From assembly GCA_009746045.1 (NCBI GenBank), contig RPFO01000276.1, forward strand, positions 2,316,619-2,380,618: a stretch of 64,000 bases of DNA, given 5' to 3'. The notes below the pieces were generated by a model. It made no database searches. It had not been told where the DNA came from and worked only from the letters and a program-made list of their open reading frames with translations. Positions within the stretch are counted from its first letter, which is position 1, and each line of letters opens with the position of its first letter. The DNA is from Mesostigma viride. Lineage: Eukaryota > Streptophyta > Mesostigmatophyceae > Mesostigmatales > Mesostigmataceae. The position numbers and the translations under genes are program-made. Positions 23,901 through 38,900 of this stretch are shown one piece after another.

Positions 23901-26900
23901 AAAAATATCAAAGAAGTCTTGAGAAAAGGACCATGTTCTTTGTGAGAATGAAACTTCAGCATCGAAAAAAGGAGCAACCACCTAATTTCTTTCCTATGAT
24001 AGGCACGCATCTGAATTCTTCTGGAGGTATGGACTTTTTGAAGAAGGCATAACTCCCTCATAGTAAGGGTGGCATTGCATGACATGCACGACCTGTGGGG
24101 TGGCATCACCGCAGCATGCCTGCAGGACCCACATCAGGTTGTGGCCGGCATGTTTCAAGTGCACATCTTGACTAGGAAGTTTCCCGCTATTTAATACCAC
24201 CTGTCACCACCCCAGCATATCGCCATGTCTCGGTTACAGAGCACCAGCTGAGTATCCAAGGCTTACCCCTTGCACTCAAGGAGCGCGCATCCACAAGCCT
24301 CCTGCATGACACCGTGCTGACCTCAGCAGCAAGCACGCACCTGGCGCATGCTGACAGAGCTGGCCATGGCATCCCCGGACCCCTCAGGGTACAGCGTCGC
24401 GGTCAGCTGGCCCTCCCCACTCTTCTGCAGCGCCAGCCACTGGCCGGGGCAGGGGAAGTGGACGCTCTCCTTGGTCTTGTTGTTGATGATGTCCGCGCCA
24501 GCCAGGTACCAGGAGCCGTCGCCGGAGCCATCGTGCCTGCGAGAGCGCGACGAGACCAAGCGCGGGTGGCCAATGTGTAGAGGCGCTGAAGGTTCCTTCA
24601 TTGGTACCCACGTGACGCAGTCTACGTGATAATTAATTATTAATGGACCGCAGGCGAGGACAATTGCCCCGGAGATCTGAGGACAGCGACCACTGTGAGA
24701 TGTGACACAGAAGATGCTCCGCATGGGTGACATGCCGATGGAACACGACTGGCCAATACGGGGGCCAGGCCAGTCGACAGCGTAGGTCTCCCCTCTAAGA
24801 CCCGACGTAGGAGCGCGCACCGGTAGCCTGCTCCAGAAGATGCATCTCAGGGGCATCTCAATGGTTGGCAGTCTGCCGTGCCGATGGCACCGTCCTAAGT
24901 TGCCAACCTTGCCTTTTGCTGGCATCACAAAGACCTCCACCCCCGTAAAATACCGGTTCGATCAATGTATATTAACTTTGTTCGTCCGATTTCGGCTAGG
25001 CACTCAGCTTGAAACAGAGAGCATGACAATAACAATGTGAGGCCAGGGTGACACGACATGGGTGGGCGCAAACGGTTGTCGTTTGTCAGTATAAAAATAA
25101 TCCACCTCCTATACACCCAGCAGAGTAGCAGGTGCATGTGGGTGCGTGATGCATGCCAGCTGGCGTACCGGAACGACACGCTCTTGATCTCCCCCAGGTT
25201 TGCGCACGTGAACTCGAAGCGGTCCTCCTTGCCGCGCGAGAAGTTGTCCGGGCCACTCTCGAGCCTTATCTGGCCCGACTCCCTGTTGGACCCGCGCACC
25301 ATCATGAACACGTTGCCATCTGCCAGCACGGGATAGCACAGGAGAGCAGGGGAAAGCAGGGGATGGCACAGGATGAACAGGACAGCAGGGGGGACAAGGC
25401 AGCACGGGGTGGGGCGCGTGCATGAAAGCATGTGTGCACAGGTGTATGGGTGCATGAAACACAGCAACTGAGGAAAGGAGATGACAATGCACGTTGGTGG
25501 TAATCACGCCCATGGAAGATCACAACGCCAATTCCTGGGACGCTCTTCGGTTCAGCGCTCGCGGTACGCCTGTGGGTGCTGCCATCGCTCACGCTACAAT
25601 GTGGGACTGCTTACTGGTGCCTGCGCCACGGACGTTGCCTGTGCGGACGACAGCAGTATACGCGATGATGGCATTCTCGCCCGCCTGGCCATCGGTCGCG
25701 GCCGAGAGCTCACGTGACGGCCGCACCTTGTCCAGCCACTCGCCGCAGGGGAACAGGTGGCTGCTGCCGCTGCTCTCGTTGACCACCTTGACGTGGTCCA
25801 GGTGCCAGGACGCGCCCACGCCCTTGCTGTCATGCCCTGCGCACATAGCGGGGAATGGATGGGCGGGACGGGGGCCCGATGGGAGAAGGCATTAAGCATC
25901 AAGTGGTGGCCCGTGTTGTTGGTGGGGTCCTACTCATCGATGAGGATGCTGACTCACCGATGAGGATGCGCTCAACCGGCCCGATGTCGGGGGAGGTAAA
26001 GAAGAACTCGTCCACATTGCCGCGCTCAAAGTCGTCCTTGGAGCTGGACAAGCGGATGGAGGGCGTCTCGCCGTTGGAACCAAACAGCTTGATGGACACC
26101 TGTGGCGAGAGGGCAGAGTACGACAGGAGGACAAGGGAGGCACACAGCCAGTATTTGTTCACGCAAGTGCAGCATATGCCTTCGGAGGTGCCTTGTGAGG
26201 GCCCCGCAACGAAAAACGCCGAAGAAAGAAGTATCGAGGAAACGGATTGAAGAAAGAAAGAAAGAAAGAAAGTGTAGGCAACACGTTGGAATGACTCGCT
26301 GGTGTAGGCAACACGTTGGAATGAATCATTAAAATAATTGGAAACATATGAGAATGAATAATAGGAATTATAGGCTACTCATTCAGAACGAATAAGAAAA
26401 ATCATAATTGTAACTCGGACCAGTCCACAGGACATCGGCATCCAACTAAACAAGTAACAGCCTACAGTGACCCTGCCACTGCCGCCCACATGGCCATGAG
26501 TGCATGCCATCCCTGCGTGCGCCACGTGCTAACGTCTTCATCATCAAGTGTCTTATGCTTACGTACGTTGGCATCCGTCCCGGCACCCTTGATGTCCGAC
26601 GTGGCCACCAGCACACGGTAGCGCGAGAGGGCGCCGCGTGACTGTCCCTTGCCCCCAGGCAGCAGGTCGCGTCGGATGAGCCCGTCGCCTTCGTTCTTGT
26701 CAAACCACTGGTTGCAAGGGAACTCCAACGACCTGCCCGCCGTCACGTCCACCACCTCCACCTGCACAGGGGCCATGCACGGGCACGCAGGGCGTGGCAT
26801 ATTCCAAACACACGAACAATGCAGAACGTCACTACGAGGACAGAGAGGACACCATTTGTCCCCCATCACACACGAACGCAACGGTGTGAAGGGTAGCCAG

Positions 26901-29900
26901 CTCCCCCCCCGCTAGCTCTTTGTCATTTCACAAACAAGCCCGTCCCATGCGTCTGGCTGATCACCAGACGACGACTACATAAATGCGCAAGCTCCTCGCA
27001 AGTCCCCATCCTCATGATTCTGGGCAGGCAGGCACATGATAATGACAATGAGAATGTCCTGGCCCCACGACACCCTTGCATTCATGGGATGCACATCTGT
27101 CTACCTGGCCCTGCTATTCCGCTCCGCCAAGCCACAGTTGCAAACCACGCAGATCTGCTGCCTTGCTTTCACCACATTCATGGAAACCATCACAGCTCCC
27201 CAGCACTACAGCTGCCTTACCTTGGCGCAGTGCCACGACGCGCCGTGTCCGCTGTTGTCATGGCCGATGTTAATCTTCTCTAACGGCCCCAGGTCGGGCA
27301 GCGTGAGGTAGAACTCGTCCACCTGCCCTCGCTCAAAGTTGTTCTTGGCCGACTCGAGCGGCAGCGGCCCTTCCTTGCGCCCATTGGACCCGTACAGGGT
27401 TATGCTGACATTGGCGTCGGTGGCCGCGCCCCGCAGGTCGGACGTGGTGACGAGCACCTTGTACTGGCGTACGCCACGCAACGATGCAAGCACAACAGGG
27501 TACCGCGCAGCACGCAATTGTGGCGAAGCGAGCGCACAAGGACGCAGGCACCGCGGACCGTGCCGGGCAGGAGAGCACGCGGTGGGCCCACCCGTCACAA
27601 GCAACGCGGGTGAGCCACCGCTTGTATGGGGGAGATGAATACAGCAGCCATGCGCCGGGCAGGCCAGAGCGCGCGTTCGCTGTATCTTGCTGGGATAACG
27701 AGAACGAGAAGCCTGCGTGAAGTGTTTAAGGACTTCCGTGTACTCCATAGTGGGGTTGGGGAATAGACCATTACGATGTAGTAATTGGTGCGCCGCGGAC
27801 GCAGAAGCAAGAAATGCCCAGGGGACAAAGGTGATACTGGCGACAAAGGCAACAGGCATGGGGGCGACGGGAACAGGCGTGGAGGCGATGGGAGCGGCCC
27901 AGGGTGGCAGCATGGTTGGTTGGATCCAACATCCAACGGATCCAGCTGGACATGCCAGGAGGCAGCAACCTTTCAAAGTGGACCGAGGGGAGGGGAAATA
28001 GAAGCGCCTGGGGAGTCGGGGATGGGGCAGGCGGCGGGGATAGCCACGGTGACAGAAGTCACCCAAACGAATATGCAATTGTAGCAAACCATGCGGACAA
28101 GGAGGACAGCGGAAGATGCCACGCTGCCGACCAATGGCACACGAGCGGAAAAACAGCAGCGCCAACAGGTAGAAAAAAGGGACATCATTTCTCTGAAACT
28201 AATCGGGCCGATATGATCAGAGGTTGAGATTCTATCTGTGTTGACCTCGCTCCAACCCCCTCTGACCCCAACATCGCCCCCACCTCTTCTGGGTATGTCT
28301 AGCTAGTAACCACTGGCTGATTGGTGGCATTTTCTGCCTTTACTAGAGGCAGGCACATGCATATGGGCTGCAGGTGAGACACTCACATTGTGCCTCGCTG
28401 CGCTGCCACCCAGAGCCTTGGCAGACCCCTCAGGGTACAGCGTGAGGCTGAGCTGGCCCTCGCTACCCCGCTTGCGCTCCAGCCACACGCCGGGGCAGGG
28501 GAACCTCACGGTGTCCTCTGTGTGCACTTTGATGATGTCGATGCCTGCCAGGTACCAGGTGCCATCACCGGAGCCATCATGCCTACAGCCGGCTCGCACA
28601 TGGTACAAGTACATGCCATGCACACCATCCATGTTTGTCACTGACAGTGTCAGTAGAAGGGGCGCCCTAGTCTTGGGCGGCACATGCACCATGGAGCAGC
28701 GTTTCGATTAGTGACGGATTTACGCCGAATGTGGCGGTGACACGCGTTTGGGGGGGAAATGTGGCGGTACGGTACTGTTTTTCAGCGCGTCCAAGATGCC
28801 ACAATGGGCGGTGCTGGTGCTACACTGTTGTTGTTGATTCGCCACGGGTTGGCCGTGCTGACAGCGCACGGTAGTTGGTAGTACGCCACGGTGGGCCTTG
28901 TCAGAGGTGCCAGCCCACAGGCTTCCCGCCACAACAGATAGGGTGGCGGGGTGGGTCATGGGTGCTCTTGTGCAGTGTGCTGCAGTCAGGTGGCTATCTG
29001 TGGCTCTCAACAGCCTGGCGCCGTGGCTTTCAGTTTCTGCCTGCTGCCATCCCTAGTTGTTATGAGTATCCAGTAATGTGCGTTGTAACTTTCACGCTAA
29101 AACTTTCGTCGGCGGAGCCCATTTTCGGAACAACCAAGGTTCGAAGAAAGGGCGAAGCCAATTATTGCCAACAGGTGCGTGGAGTGCTGGCGCACCTGAA
29201 CGATTTCCATTGGCGTCTACTGATTGGACGATTGGTCTTGGCGCAAAACTCCTGACTCTGCGGCCAAGATGGTACGACTGACAAAAACAGGATCTTGGCA
29301 CAAAAATGAAACTCCTTGACTCTGCGCACATTCATTCGCACGCGTCGCCACTCGCCAGGACTTGGGCAGTCACCAGCTCACCGCACGCTTCGCCATGAGG
29401 ACTTCTGCTTGCGAAGATGCGCAAATTATTTGGATGGATGGATGGATGGGTGGGAGGATGGATGGATGGGTTTGACGTCGGCTTTCCCCAAAATCCTTCT
29501 ATCGATAATAGATCCTGTTTTTATCGTACCATCTTGGCCGCAGAGTCAGGAGTATTGAGTCAAGAACCATCATCCAATAAATAGACACCAATGGAAATGC
29601 TCGAATTTCGTCCCCTCTTCACCACTGACCAAATAATAAAATGATAAATTGGCTTCGCCCCTTCTTCGAACATTTGGTTCTTCCGAAAATGTGCTCCGCC
29701 GGCAAGCGACAACCAGCGCCGCGCCGTCCCTCTGGCGGGAGCTGACACACAGTAAACTAAATACAGGCGCCTGCCACTGAACCCGCCCAGCGTGGCCGTG
29801 CCTAAACCAATCTTACTGGTCAAAACGCCACACAAGTGGCCGAGCGACACCAGTACACTAAGTTCAGAACGCCACACTTGGCGACCTGTAAAAACCTTAT

Positions 29901-32900
29901 TCGAAACGCTGCCATGGAGCTGTGACCACTTAAAGGTCCAGAGCATTACAATTACTCTCTTAATACTACTGTTTGTATTAGTCGGGCGCCTTCATAGGGA
30001 AGTCACATAGCCTTCGCATGAGTGCAACGCGCAGGTGGGCCACCCAGCAGCTGTCATTTGCTGACAGTGAGAAGCGGACCTCAAAACCAATCTGGCTGCA
30101 CCTGTCCTAGATGAGGGCGCCGGCCAAGCTGGGGCCAAAATAACTGTGCAGAATGGTAGTAACGGGGCGCAACCCCCCCTTTAGACCATAGCAAACGTGA
30201 TTGGCCTTTATCCAGCATCAGACTAGCTTTGGAGCCATATACAGTCATGCACAATAGCCCTATCTCCGCCCGCAAAATCTGCCTCTACCCCTGCCTGCAC
30301 GTAAACATAGGCCCCTCACCATACTCATACCTCTGCCCCCCTCCATCTACCTTGGCCTCCCCCCCACCCCCCTCCCTGCTGGCATACATCACGCGCTACT
30401 ACTTGCTGGCATACCTCACGCGCTACTACTTGCTGGCGTACCTCAGCGTCACACTCTTGATCTTGCCCAGGTTTGCGCACGTGAACTCAAACCGGTCCTC
30501 CTTGCCGCGCGAGAAGTTGTCTGGTGCATTCTCCAGCTTGATCTCCGCCGAGTCCTCCTTGGAGCCGTGCAGTGTTAGGAACACGTTGCCGTCTGTCGGG
30601 AAGGGAGGGGGGGGGGAGGACCAGGGGGCCCAGTTGAGGTGGATGGCCAGTAGGGAGTCGGGAAGCATGGTCGACCGCTGATACCTTCCATATTAGTATG
30701 CCTACAACGTGATAGAATAGTGCCCTACAAGTCATTCAAACAGCGTGTGTGCTCCGTTTCTAAGGTACGGGACAGGAAGGGCAGCAGTGCAATGACAGCC
30801 TGGGCTCTCCCACCAGCGCCCCTCTCATCCGAGCTCCCTGTTTCAAAAGGCTTTTCTTAGAGGCTTCTCCTATGGTGTCCCCTGTGCTGGAGGTGAGCGC
30901 ACGAAAGGTGGGTGTGCAGGGTGACGATCAAGATAAGACTTTGTCACGCCATATTTCTCCAGCATTTCTGACATGTAAGAATGGCCATGAGGAGCAGAAA
31001 CGCGAGTGGCAAGTGGAAGCAGTAATCAGCGGGCATTTGGTGGGGATGGGCAACACAATCTGGATGCACATTTCAGTTCATGTCACCGGGATGCTCTCCT
31101 TCTGGTGTTTTCAGGGGTGAGAAAAGTGGTGTCAAGCACAGATACTCCCAAACTACCCATGCCGGGCCTCTCACAAGACAAACACAGCTCGTCAGCACGC
31201 GCCGTTAACTGGCACCTGAGGCACCTTGAATCGCAATAAGCATGGGCACATGGCCGCAACCATCCACATGGGTGTGGAGCACCACTGACCTGTGCCCGCC
31301 CCCCGCAGGTCTCCCGTGCGCACGACGGCAGCATATCGCACGCTGGAGGCCTCCTCGTTCTTCTCGCGGACGGCACGCAGCTCGCGCGTGGTGGCGCGGT
31401 CGCCCACGCTGTTGTCCAGCCACTGACCGCAGGGGAACAGGTACCGGGTGCCAGCAACGGGGTCGGTCACCTCCACGTGGTCCAGGAACCATCCGGGGCT
31501 ATCTCCCTTGGAATCGTGCGACACGCGCAGCATCTCCAGACCACCCAGGTTGGGGCTCTCCAGCGTGAACGTGTCCACACAGCCACGCTCAAAGCTCTCG
31601 GGGGCACTCTCCAGCCGGCGCTCCGACGAGTGGCCACGCTCCCCATACAAACTGTGCTCTCAGAGGAAGGGGGGAAAGGGGGGGGGGGGGGAGGCGGGGG
31701 AGGGGACAAGGTTGAAGAAGGGGGGGGGAGGCATTTAAGGTAGGGAGAAAGGAGACGCAGCAAAGCCATGAGCTATGCTCCCGAAGCCATGCTTCAACCT
31801 TGGACACGCGAGATCGACAGCAGTTAGAATTGCAGTTGTTGGTATTACCAGCAGCGGGTGCCACGACCGCGTATGGGACATGTGGACAGGGCCGCGAGAA
31901 AGCATGAATGGGGACCGTTAGCTTAAGGTTACGCTAAAGGGAAGATGGCGGTCGCTTCTGTGCGGCCACCATCTTCTGCTGCTGCTGTGCGGTGCATGCA
32001 TGGTGATGGGAAAGGTCACACCGCCACCACCAGCAGCCGTGGCCAATGCCAGAGAAATTCTATCACCCGTACCGCAGAACCCTCATATCCACCCTGCACG
32101 ACGGGTTTGCCTGCTAACCACCACTTTGATGGCTGCCAGTGCTGCCTCATGTGTGCACATGGGGTGTCCGCCTTATCCTCCTGTGCTGTATGGAACAGCG
32201 CGTGGCTCTGTCCGGGTAAGCCCTTCCATGAGCCAGCTTGTTTCCAGGCTCTCCAACACGAGACACGGCATGCCCTGCCGCCTGCTGGTTTCACCCATGC
32301 ATGCCATTGGTTGCTGGGTAGGCCAGCTGCCACAGCGCGCGATCGACACGTACCGAATGGAGATGTTGGCGTCAGTGCCCGCGCCCTTCATGTGCCCCGT
32401 GTAGAACACAACCTTGTACTGGCCGACGGCACCGGTGTCCGCGGTGGGCGATGGTGCAGGATGGTGGGAAGCCATGGCAACCGCAGCATGCAACAGGAGC
32501 CAAGCTTTCCGTCAGCACCATGCCAATTGTAAGTTTGAAATCGTCAATGACAAAGAAAGTAATGCTAATGTAACTAGAAACCCACATTGGCAAGAAAAGA
32601 GGAGAGAATTTAGGGCCGACAGCCATCCCGCAGATGGCTGATACAAGTTTGGGTCATGCACAAGGCCGCCACGCAGGTCGCTTGACAGGCAAGGCTGCCT
32701 CGGACACTGGCTGGCGCGTTGTCCTACAACATCCTGTGGGGAGATAGCGGGGACCCGTGGTGGCTAAGGTTGCCTGGGAGCAGGTGCAGGACGTACCTGC
32801 TGTTAGAAGCATGACTTGCCGGGGACAGGGAAGCAAGTGATGGTTAGCAGATCTTCCCTGTTGTGTACGTGTGGTGGCAGCCATTTCCAAACAACCAGGG

Positions 32901-35900
32901 GGGGGGGAGGGGCGGGGGGGGGGCAATTGATACGCATCGGATGGGAGCTGCCACGTACCTTCACCCGGCTGGTCCTGGGGTCCTTCATCGACGCCTCCAC
33001 CTCCTGCACCAGCCGCTTGGGGTTCAGCCAGAAACCACAAGGGAAGTACCACCTGCCCGTGGCAGCTGCCAGATCCACATGCCCCGTGACCTGCCCCCCC
33101 GCAGGCGTGCCACTCCCCGCGGGCAGCTTGGCCACCTCCACCATGTCCACATGCCACGAGGCGTTGGCCCCGTTGGCCTCTGTGCCCACTCGCAGGGATT
33201 CAAGGTCGCCCAGGTCGGCCATGGTGAAGGCAAAGGTGTCGGCCTTGCCGCGCTCAAACGCCTTGATGCCCCCGCGCAGGGGCAGCGTGTCGCTGGCCGC
33301 GCGGTCGCCCTGCAGCTGCAGGAAGAGGTTGGAGTCGGTGGCGGCGCCGCGCAGGTTGGACGTGTGCGTGGTTACTATGTACGTGACAAGTACCGAGCGG
33401 GGGTCCTTCACCACCGCCAATAGTCGTGTGCTGAACACCACGGGGGACTTCTTACTGGCCACGTCACCGTGGGCACCAACTGCACCCGCATCCATCGAAT
33501 GGGCCTGCGAAGGGGATGCCACGGGGGCCGGCGGTGGCTCCCCGTCCGTTTTAGGGGCATCCTTGTCTGCCCCCGGCCCCACCCACTGGTAGCAGGGGAA
33601 GTAGGCGGTGGACGGCGCGGCCACCCCGCCGGCGGTGCTGGCGCGGACATCGCGCGCGGCCACCTCCACAAAGTCCAGGTGCCACTGGGGGGACAGGCCG
33701 CTGCCATCCGTCCCGATCTCGATCTCCGAGATGCTGCCCACGTCCTTGGTCTCGATCAGGAACGCGTCCATGCGGCCTGCAGCATAACGCGTGGGCATGC
33801 CAGACAGGAACGGTGGCGTGCGAGGCATGAGGATGACAGTATTAAGTGTGGGCATCGTAGCGCGGAAAGGTTGACAAGGCCTCATCATCAAGTTATGCTG
33901 CTGGCAGGCTAAGATATCCAAAGCAAGCATGGCTTCATGCCTGTCTCTGGCATGGCATCAACTATGTCTGAGAGGTGCCCGACCCCAGCCTCAGTCTCCT
34001 GTACTCTTATCTTTCTCAACCCGATCAGAGGTGGAAGGGAATACCAATGCAGCCGATGCTGGCACAGGACTCACAATTGCGGACAAAGCATAAGACGCAG
34101 CATGACGCACACACAGACGCACACACATACAACATACACACATACAAAACAAAAGCCAGTATGAAAGCACAAACGGCCACGCGAGTATAACACCACCTGA
34201 AGCACCACAACCCAGAACACACGCCCTGCCAACCTCACCTCGCTCGAAGTTGTGGGGGCTGCTCTCCAGCGCCAGCCAGGGACTCTGCCCCCTCTCCCCC
34301 AGCATGCGCACCCACACGTTGGCCGACGTGGCCGCGCCGCGCATGTCGCTTGTGTGCGTGGTCACCTGATACGTGCACACGCGGCCCTGGCCACGGCCAT
34401 CGCCCCGACTGCTGCGCTGCAGCTCCCGCACTGTCAGCCCGTCGCCCTCGTCCGTGGCCAGCCAGTTCCAGCAGGGAAACACGGCTTCCTTGGCACCCGT
34501 CGGCTTGTCGTCCTTCCTGGGTGACATGGCCTCGGCGGTGGAGGCCTTGACGTTGCCAATCTCCCCTGGCGTGCTCACGACCCAGACCTTGATCTTGTCG
34601 CAGAACCACCCAGGGGAGGATCCCGTGTTGTCTGCCAGCGACCAGCGCGGGGACAGTGGTGGCCGCAGCGCGGGGTCTAGAGTTGGTGAATGGCAGGCAA
34701 ATGCAACGGCGCGGGAGCCTGGTAAAGGATATGGGGCATAAGGGCGATGAGATAGACGCTTGCGCACATACTTGCGCACATACTTGCGTACATACTTGCG
34801 CACATACTTGCGCACATACTTGCGCACATACTTGCGCACATACTTGCGCACATACTTGCGTACATACTTGCGCACATACTTGCGCACATACTTGCGCACA
34901 TACTTGCGTACATACTGCATGTGCTTCTAGACCTGGCACATAGCCGCTGGGTCTGTTTTCCATTCCCTACATCTTGTATAAGGACATCCCACAAATGTTG
35001 CAACTGCCAAGTTCCAGTGTATTTCCAGTGTTTGTGGTCCGATGACACAGACAGACAGAAAAGATCATGGCAGTATGAGCCTAGCGCAAAGGATGACCCA
35101 CCCATCATCCCCCCCCCCGCCCCTACCGTGCCACACGCGCAGCGTCTCCATCTCCCCCATGCTGGGGCACGTCACTTCGAACAGATCCACCGCCCCGCGC
35201 TGCAGCGGGCGCCGCGCCGCCGTGCTCGCCGGCCGCCAGCTCTCGCGGTCAAGAGAGATCGTGCCCGAGTCCCCCCGCGAGCCGCCAATGACCAGGGACA
35301 CCCTGGAGGTGGTCCCCGCGCCGCGCCTTGCCCCAGTGTGCACCTCGATGCGGTAGCGGGTCATGGACGCGCGCTGCCGCTCGGCCTGCGCCAGCTTCTC
35401 CTGGTGGGCAAGCCAGTGCGCCCACCACTCCTGGTCGCGCCGCACCAGCTCGCCTTCGGTCCATTTCAGCCGTGCACGCAGGTCCATGGCCTGGGAAAGG
35501 GGGGAAAGGGGTGGGGGGGGAGGGGCCACGTGCCAGTAGAAGCAATCATGGGGGGAATAGGAAACAGGTCAGAACAATGGTAGTGAGCTAAATGAGTTGC
35601 TGCACTGAGGATCGCCAACGCTACGGCGTGCATGGCGACAAACGACTGGGGGCGGAGAGACAGGGCCGAAGAACGAACAAGGCAGGAAAAAAGGGCGTGT
35701 TGGTGTAGCAAGACGGGGCCACCCTGGATTGCCCACTAGATGATCAACATGAACAGGGTACGGACCAGCCCGTATAAGCTCAGGCGAGAGCGGAGGGCCT
35801 GGGATACATAGCTGCGAGCGGTGACTGGCACCATCATCTACCTCCCAACCAACCACAGCCACGTGGCCTGGCATGCAGATGCCCAGGTCCATTTACTATC

Positions 35901-38900
35901 CCGCGAGACGCCCACGGGGGTCATGGCAGATAAGACCCACCAGCCCAAGAGCGCAAGCGAGCCAGCAGAAAGCACTGACATGGTGCATCGTCACTTCCAC
36001 ATGCTCATCACATGCGCCTCTCTCATACGTAAGCGTGCCCTTCCGTGCATGGCCGTGCCCGCCGTAGGCGGTTGCTCGGCAATGCCTTGTGAGGCAGTTG
36101 TTGATCCGTCATATACTCTACTTTCCTTTATAGTATCCTATATACTCTACCAACCTTGTGAGGCAGTTGTTGATCCGTAATATACTCTACTTTCCTACAT
36201 AGTATCCTATATACTCTACCAACCTTGTGAGGCAGTTGTTGATCCGTCATATGCTCTACTTTCCTATATAGTATCCTATATACTCTACCAACCTTGTGAG
36301 GCAGTTGTTGATTTGTCATATACTCTACTTTCCTATATAGTATCCTATATACTCTACCAACCTTGTGAGGCAGTTGTTGATCCGTCATATACTCTACTTT
36401 CCTACATAGTATCCTATATACTCTACCAACCTTGTGAGGCAGTTGTTGATCCGTCATATACTATACTTTCCTATATAGTATCCTATATACTCTACCAACG
36501 TTGTGAGGCAGTTGTTGATCCGTCATATGCTCTACCTTCCTATATAGTATCCTATATACTCTACCAACCTTGTGAGGCAGTTGTTGATCTGTCATATACT
36601 CTACCTTCCTATATAGTATCCTATATACTCTACCAACCTTGTGAGGCAGTTGTTGATCCGTCATATACTATACTTTCCTATATAGTATCCTATATACTCT
36701 ACCAACCTTGTGAGGCAGTTGTTGATCCGTCATATACTCTACTTTCCTATATAGTATCCTATATACTCTACCAACCTTGTGAGGCAGTTGTTGATCCGTA
36801 ATATACTCTACTTTCCTATACAGTATCCTATATACTCTACCAACCTTGTGAGGCAGTTGTTGATCCGTCATATACTCTACTTTCCTGTATAGTATCCTAT
36901 ATACTCTACCAACCTTGTGAGGCAGTGGTTGATCCGTCATATACTCTACTTTTCCTATATAGTATCCTATATACTCTACCAACCTTGTGTTGCAGTTGTT
37001 GATCCGTCGTATACTCTACTTTCACTCTGTTCAACCCGCTTGCCCCTTCCGCCCCCCCCCTCACCTCAGCCTCATACGCCTGCACCTTCATGCGTTGATG
37101 TTCATCCAGCTCCAGGCTGGTGCTGCTCTTGCGCTTGGCAACCTCCACGTAATGCCGCCACGCCGACGACAGTGTGGCCACCCAGCGCGCCGCCAGCTCT
37201 TTGCTGTCCGCTGCAAACACGTGCGCTCGCTCGCCACATGAGACCGCTGGCGGGTCGGTAGCCCAGGATGGTTTCAAATGGCCGACCAGGCAGCCAGCAG
37301 GCGATGGTGATAACAGCAACAATGACAAAAGCGGTGATAACATTTGGGGGACCAAAGACGTCCCAAACTAAAAGTTGACACTTACAACATAAAAAATGTA
37401 TGGGGGGAAGACACCGCAAAAGATGTACGCACACACAGACATGCACAAGGGTACGCAGATGGACCGTCCGCAGAAACGCCAGCACAGATACCACTATGGA
37501 TTGAGACGAGGCACGGCAGCAAAACAACAGGGATATGTGTCAAACACAGTGCCGTTCGACAGCAAACAGAGCATAAGTGCCGTTCAACAGCAAACAGAGC
37601 ATACGCGTTGTTCAACAGCATACAGAGCATACGTGTTATTCAACAGCAAACATATATAGGTGCCGTTCAACAGCAAACAGAGCATACGTGTTATTCAACA
37701 GCAAACATATATGGGTGCCGTTCAACAGCAAACAGAGCATACGTGTTATTCAACAGCAAACATATATGGGTGCCGTTCAACAGCAAACAGAGCATACGTG
37801 TTATTCAACAGCAAACATATATAGGTGCCGTTCAACAGCAAACAGAGCATACGTGTTGTTCAACAGCAAACATATATGGGTGCCGTTCAACAGCAAACAG
37901 AGCATACGTGTTATTCAACAGCAAACATATATAGGTGCCGTTCAACAGCAAACAGAGCATACGTGTTATTCAACAGCAAACATATATGGGTGCCGTTCAA
38001 CAGCAAACAGAGCATACGTGTTGTTCAACAGCAAACATATATGGGTGCCGTTCAACAGCAAACAGAGCATACGTGTTATTCAACAGCAAACATATATAGG
38101 TGCCGTTCAACAGCAAACAGAGCATACGTGTTATTCAACAGCAAACATATATGGGTGCCGTTCAACAGCAAACAGAGCATACGTGTTATTCAACAGCAAA
38201 CATATATAGGTGCCGTTCAACAGCAAACAGAGCATACGTGTTGTTCAACAGCAAACATATATAGGTGCCGTTCAACAGCAAACAGAGCATACGTGTTATT
38301 CAACAGCAAACATATATGGGTGCCGTTCAACAGCAAACAGAGCATACGTGTTGTTCAACAGCAAACATATATAGGTGCCGTTCAACAGCAAACAGAGCAT
38401 ACGTGTTATTCAACAGCAAACATATATGGGTGCCGTTCAACAGCAAACAGAGCATACGTGTTATTCAACAGCAAACATATATAGGTGCCGTTCAACAGCA
38501 AACAGAGCATACGTGTTGTTCAACAGCAAACATATATGGGTGCCGTTCAACAGCAAACAGAGCATACGTGTTATTCAACAGCAAACATATATAGGTGCCG
38601 TTCAACAGCAAACAGAGCATACGTGTTATTCAACAGCAAACATATATGGGTGCCGTTCAACAGCAAACAGAGCATACGTGTTGTTCAACAGCAAACATAT
38701 ATGGGTGCCGTTCAACAGCAAACAGAGCATACGTGTTATTCAACAGCAAACATATATAGGTGCCGTTCAACAGCAAACAGAGCATACGTGTTATTCAACA
38801 GCAAACATATATGGGTGCCGTTCAACAGCAAACAGAGCATACGTGTTATTCAACAGCAAACATATATAGGTGCCGTTCAACAGCAAACAGAGCATACGTG

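Noticed and set aside
36128-36982. Open frames of 100-160 codons on both strands (SYILYQPCEAVV and PHKVGRVYRILY)
   Set aside because: A 69-bp unit is a multiple of three, so any stop-free frame stays open on both strands. Intronic repeat.
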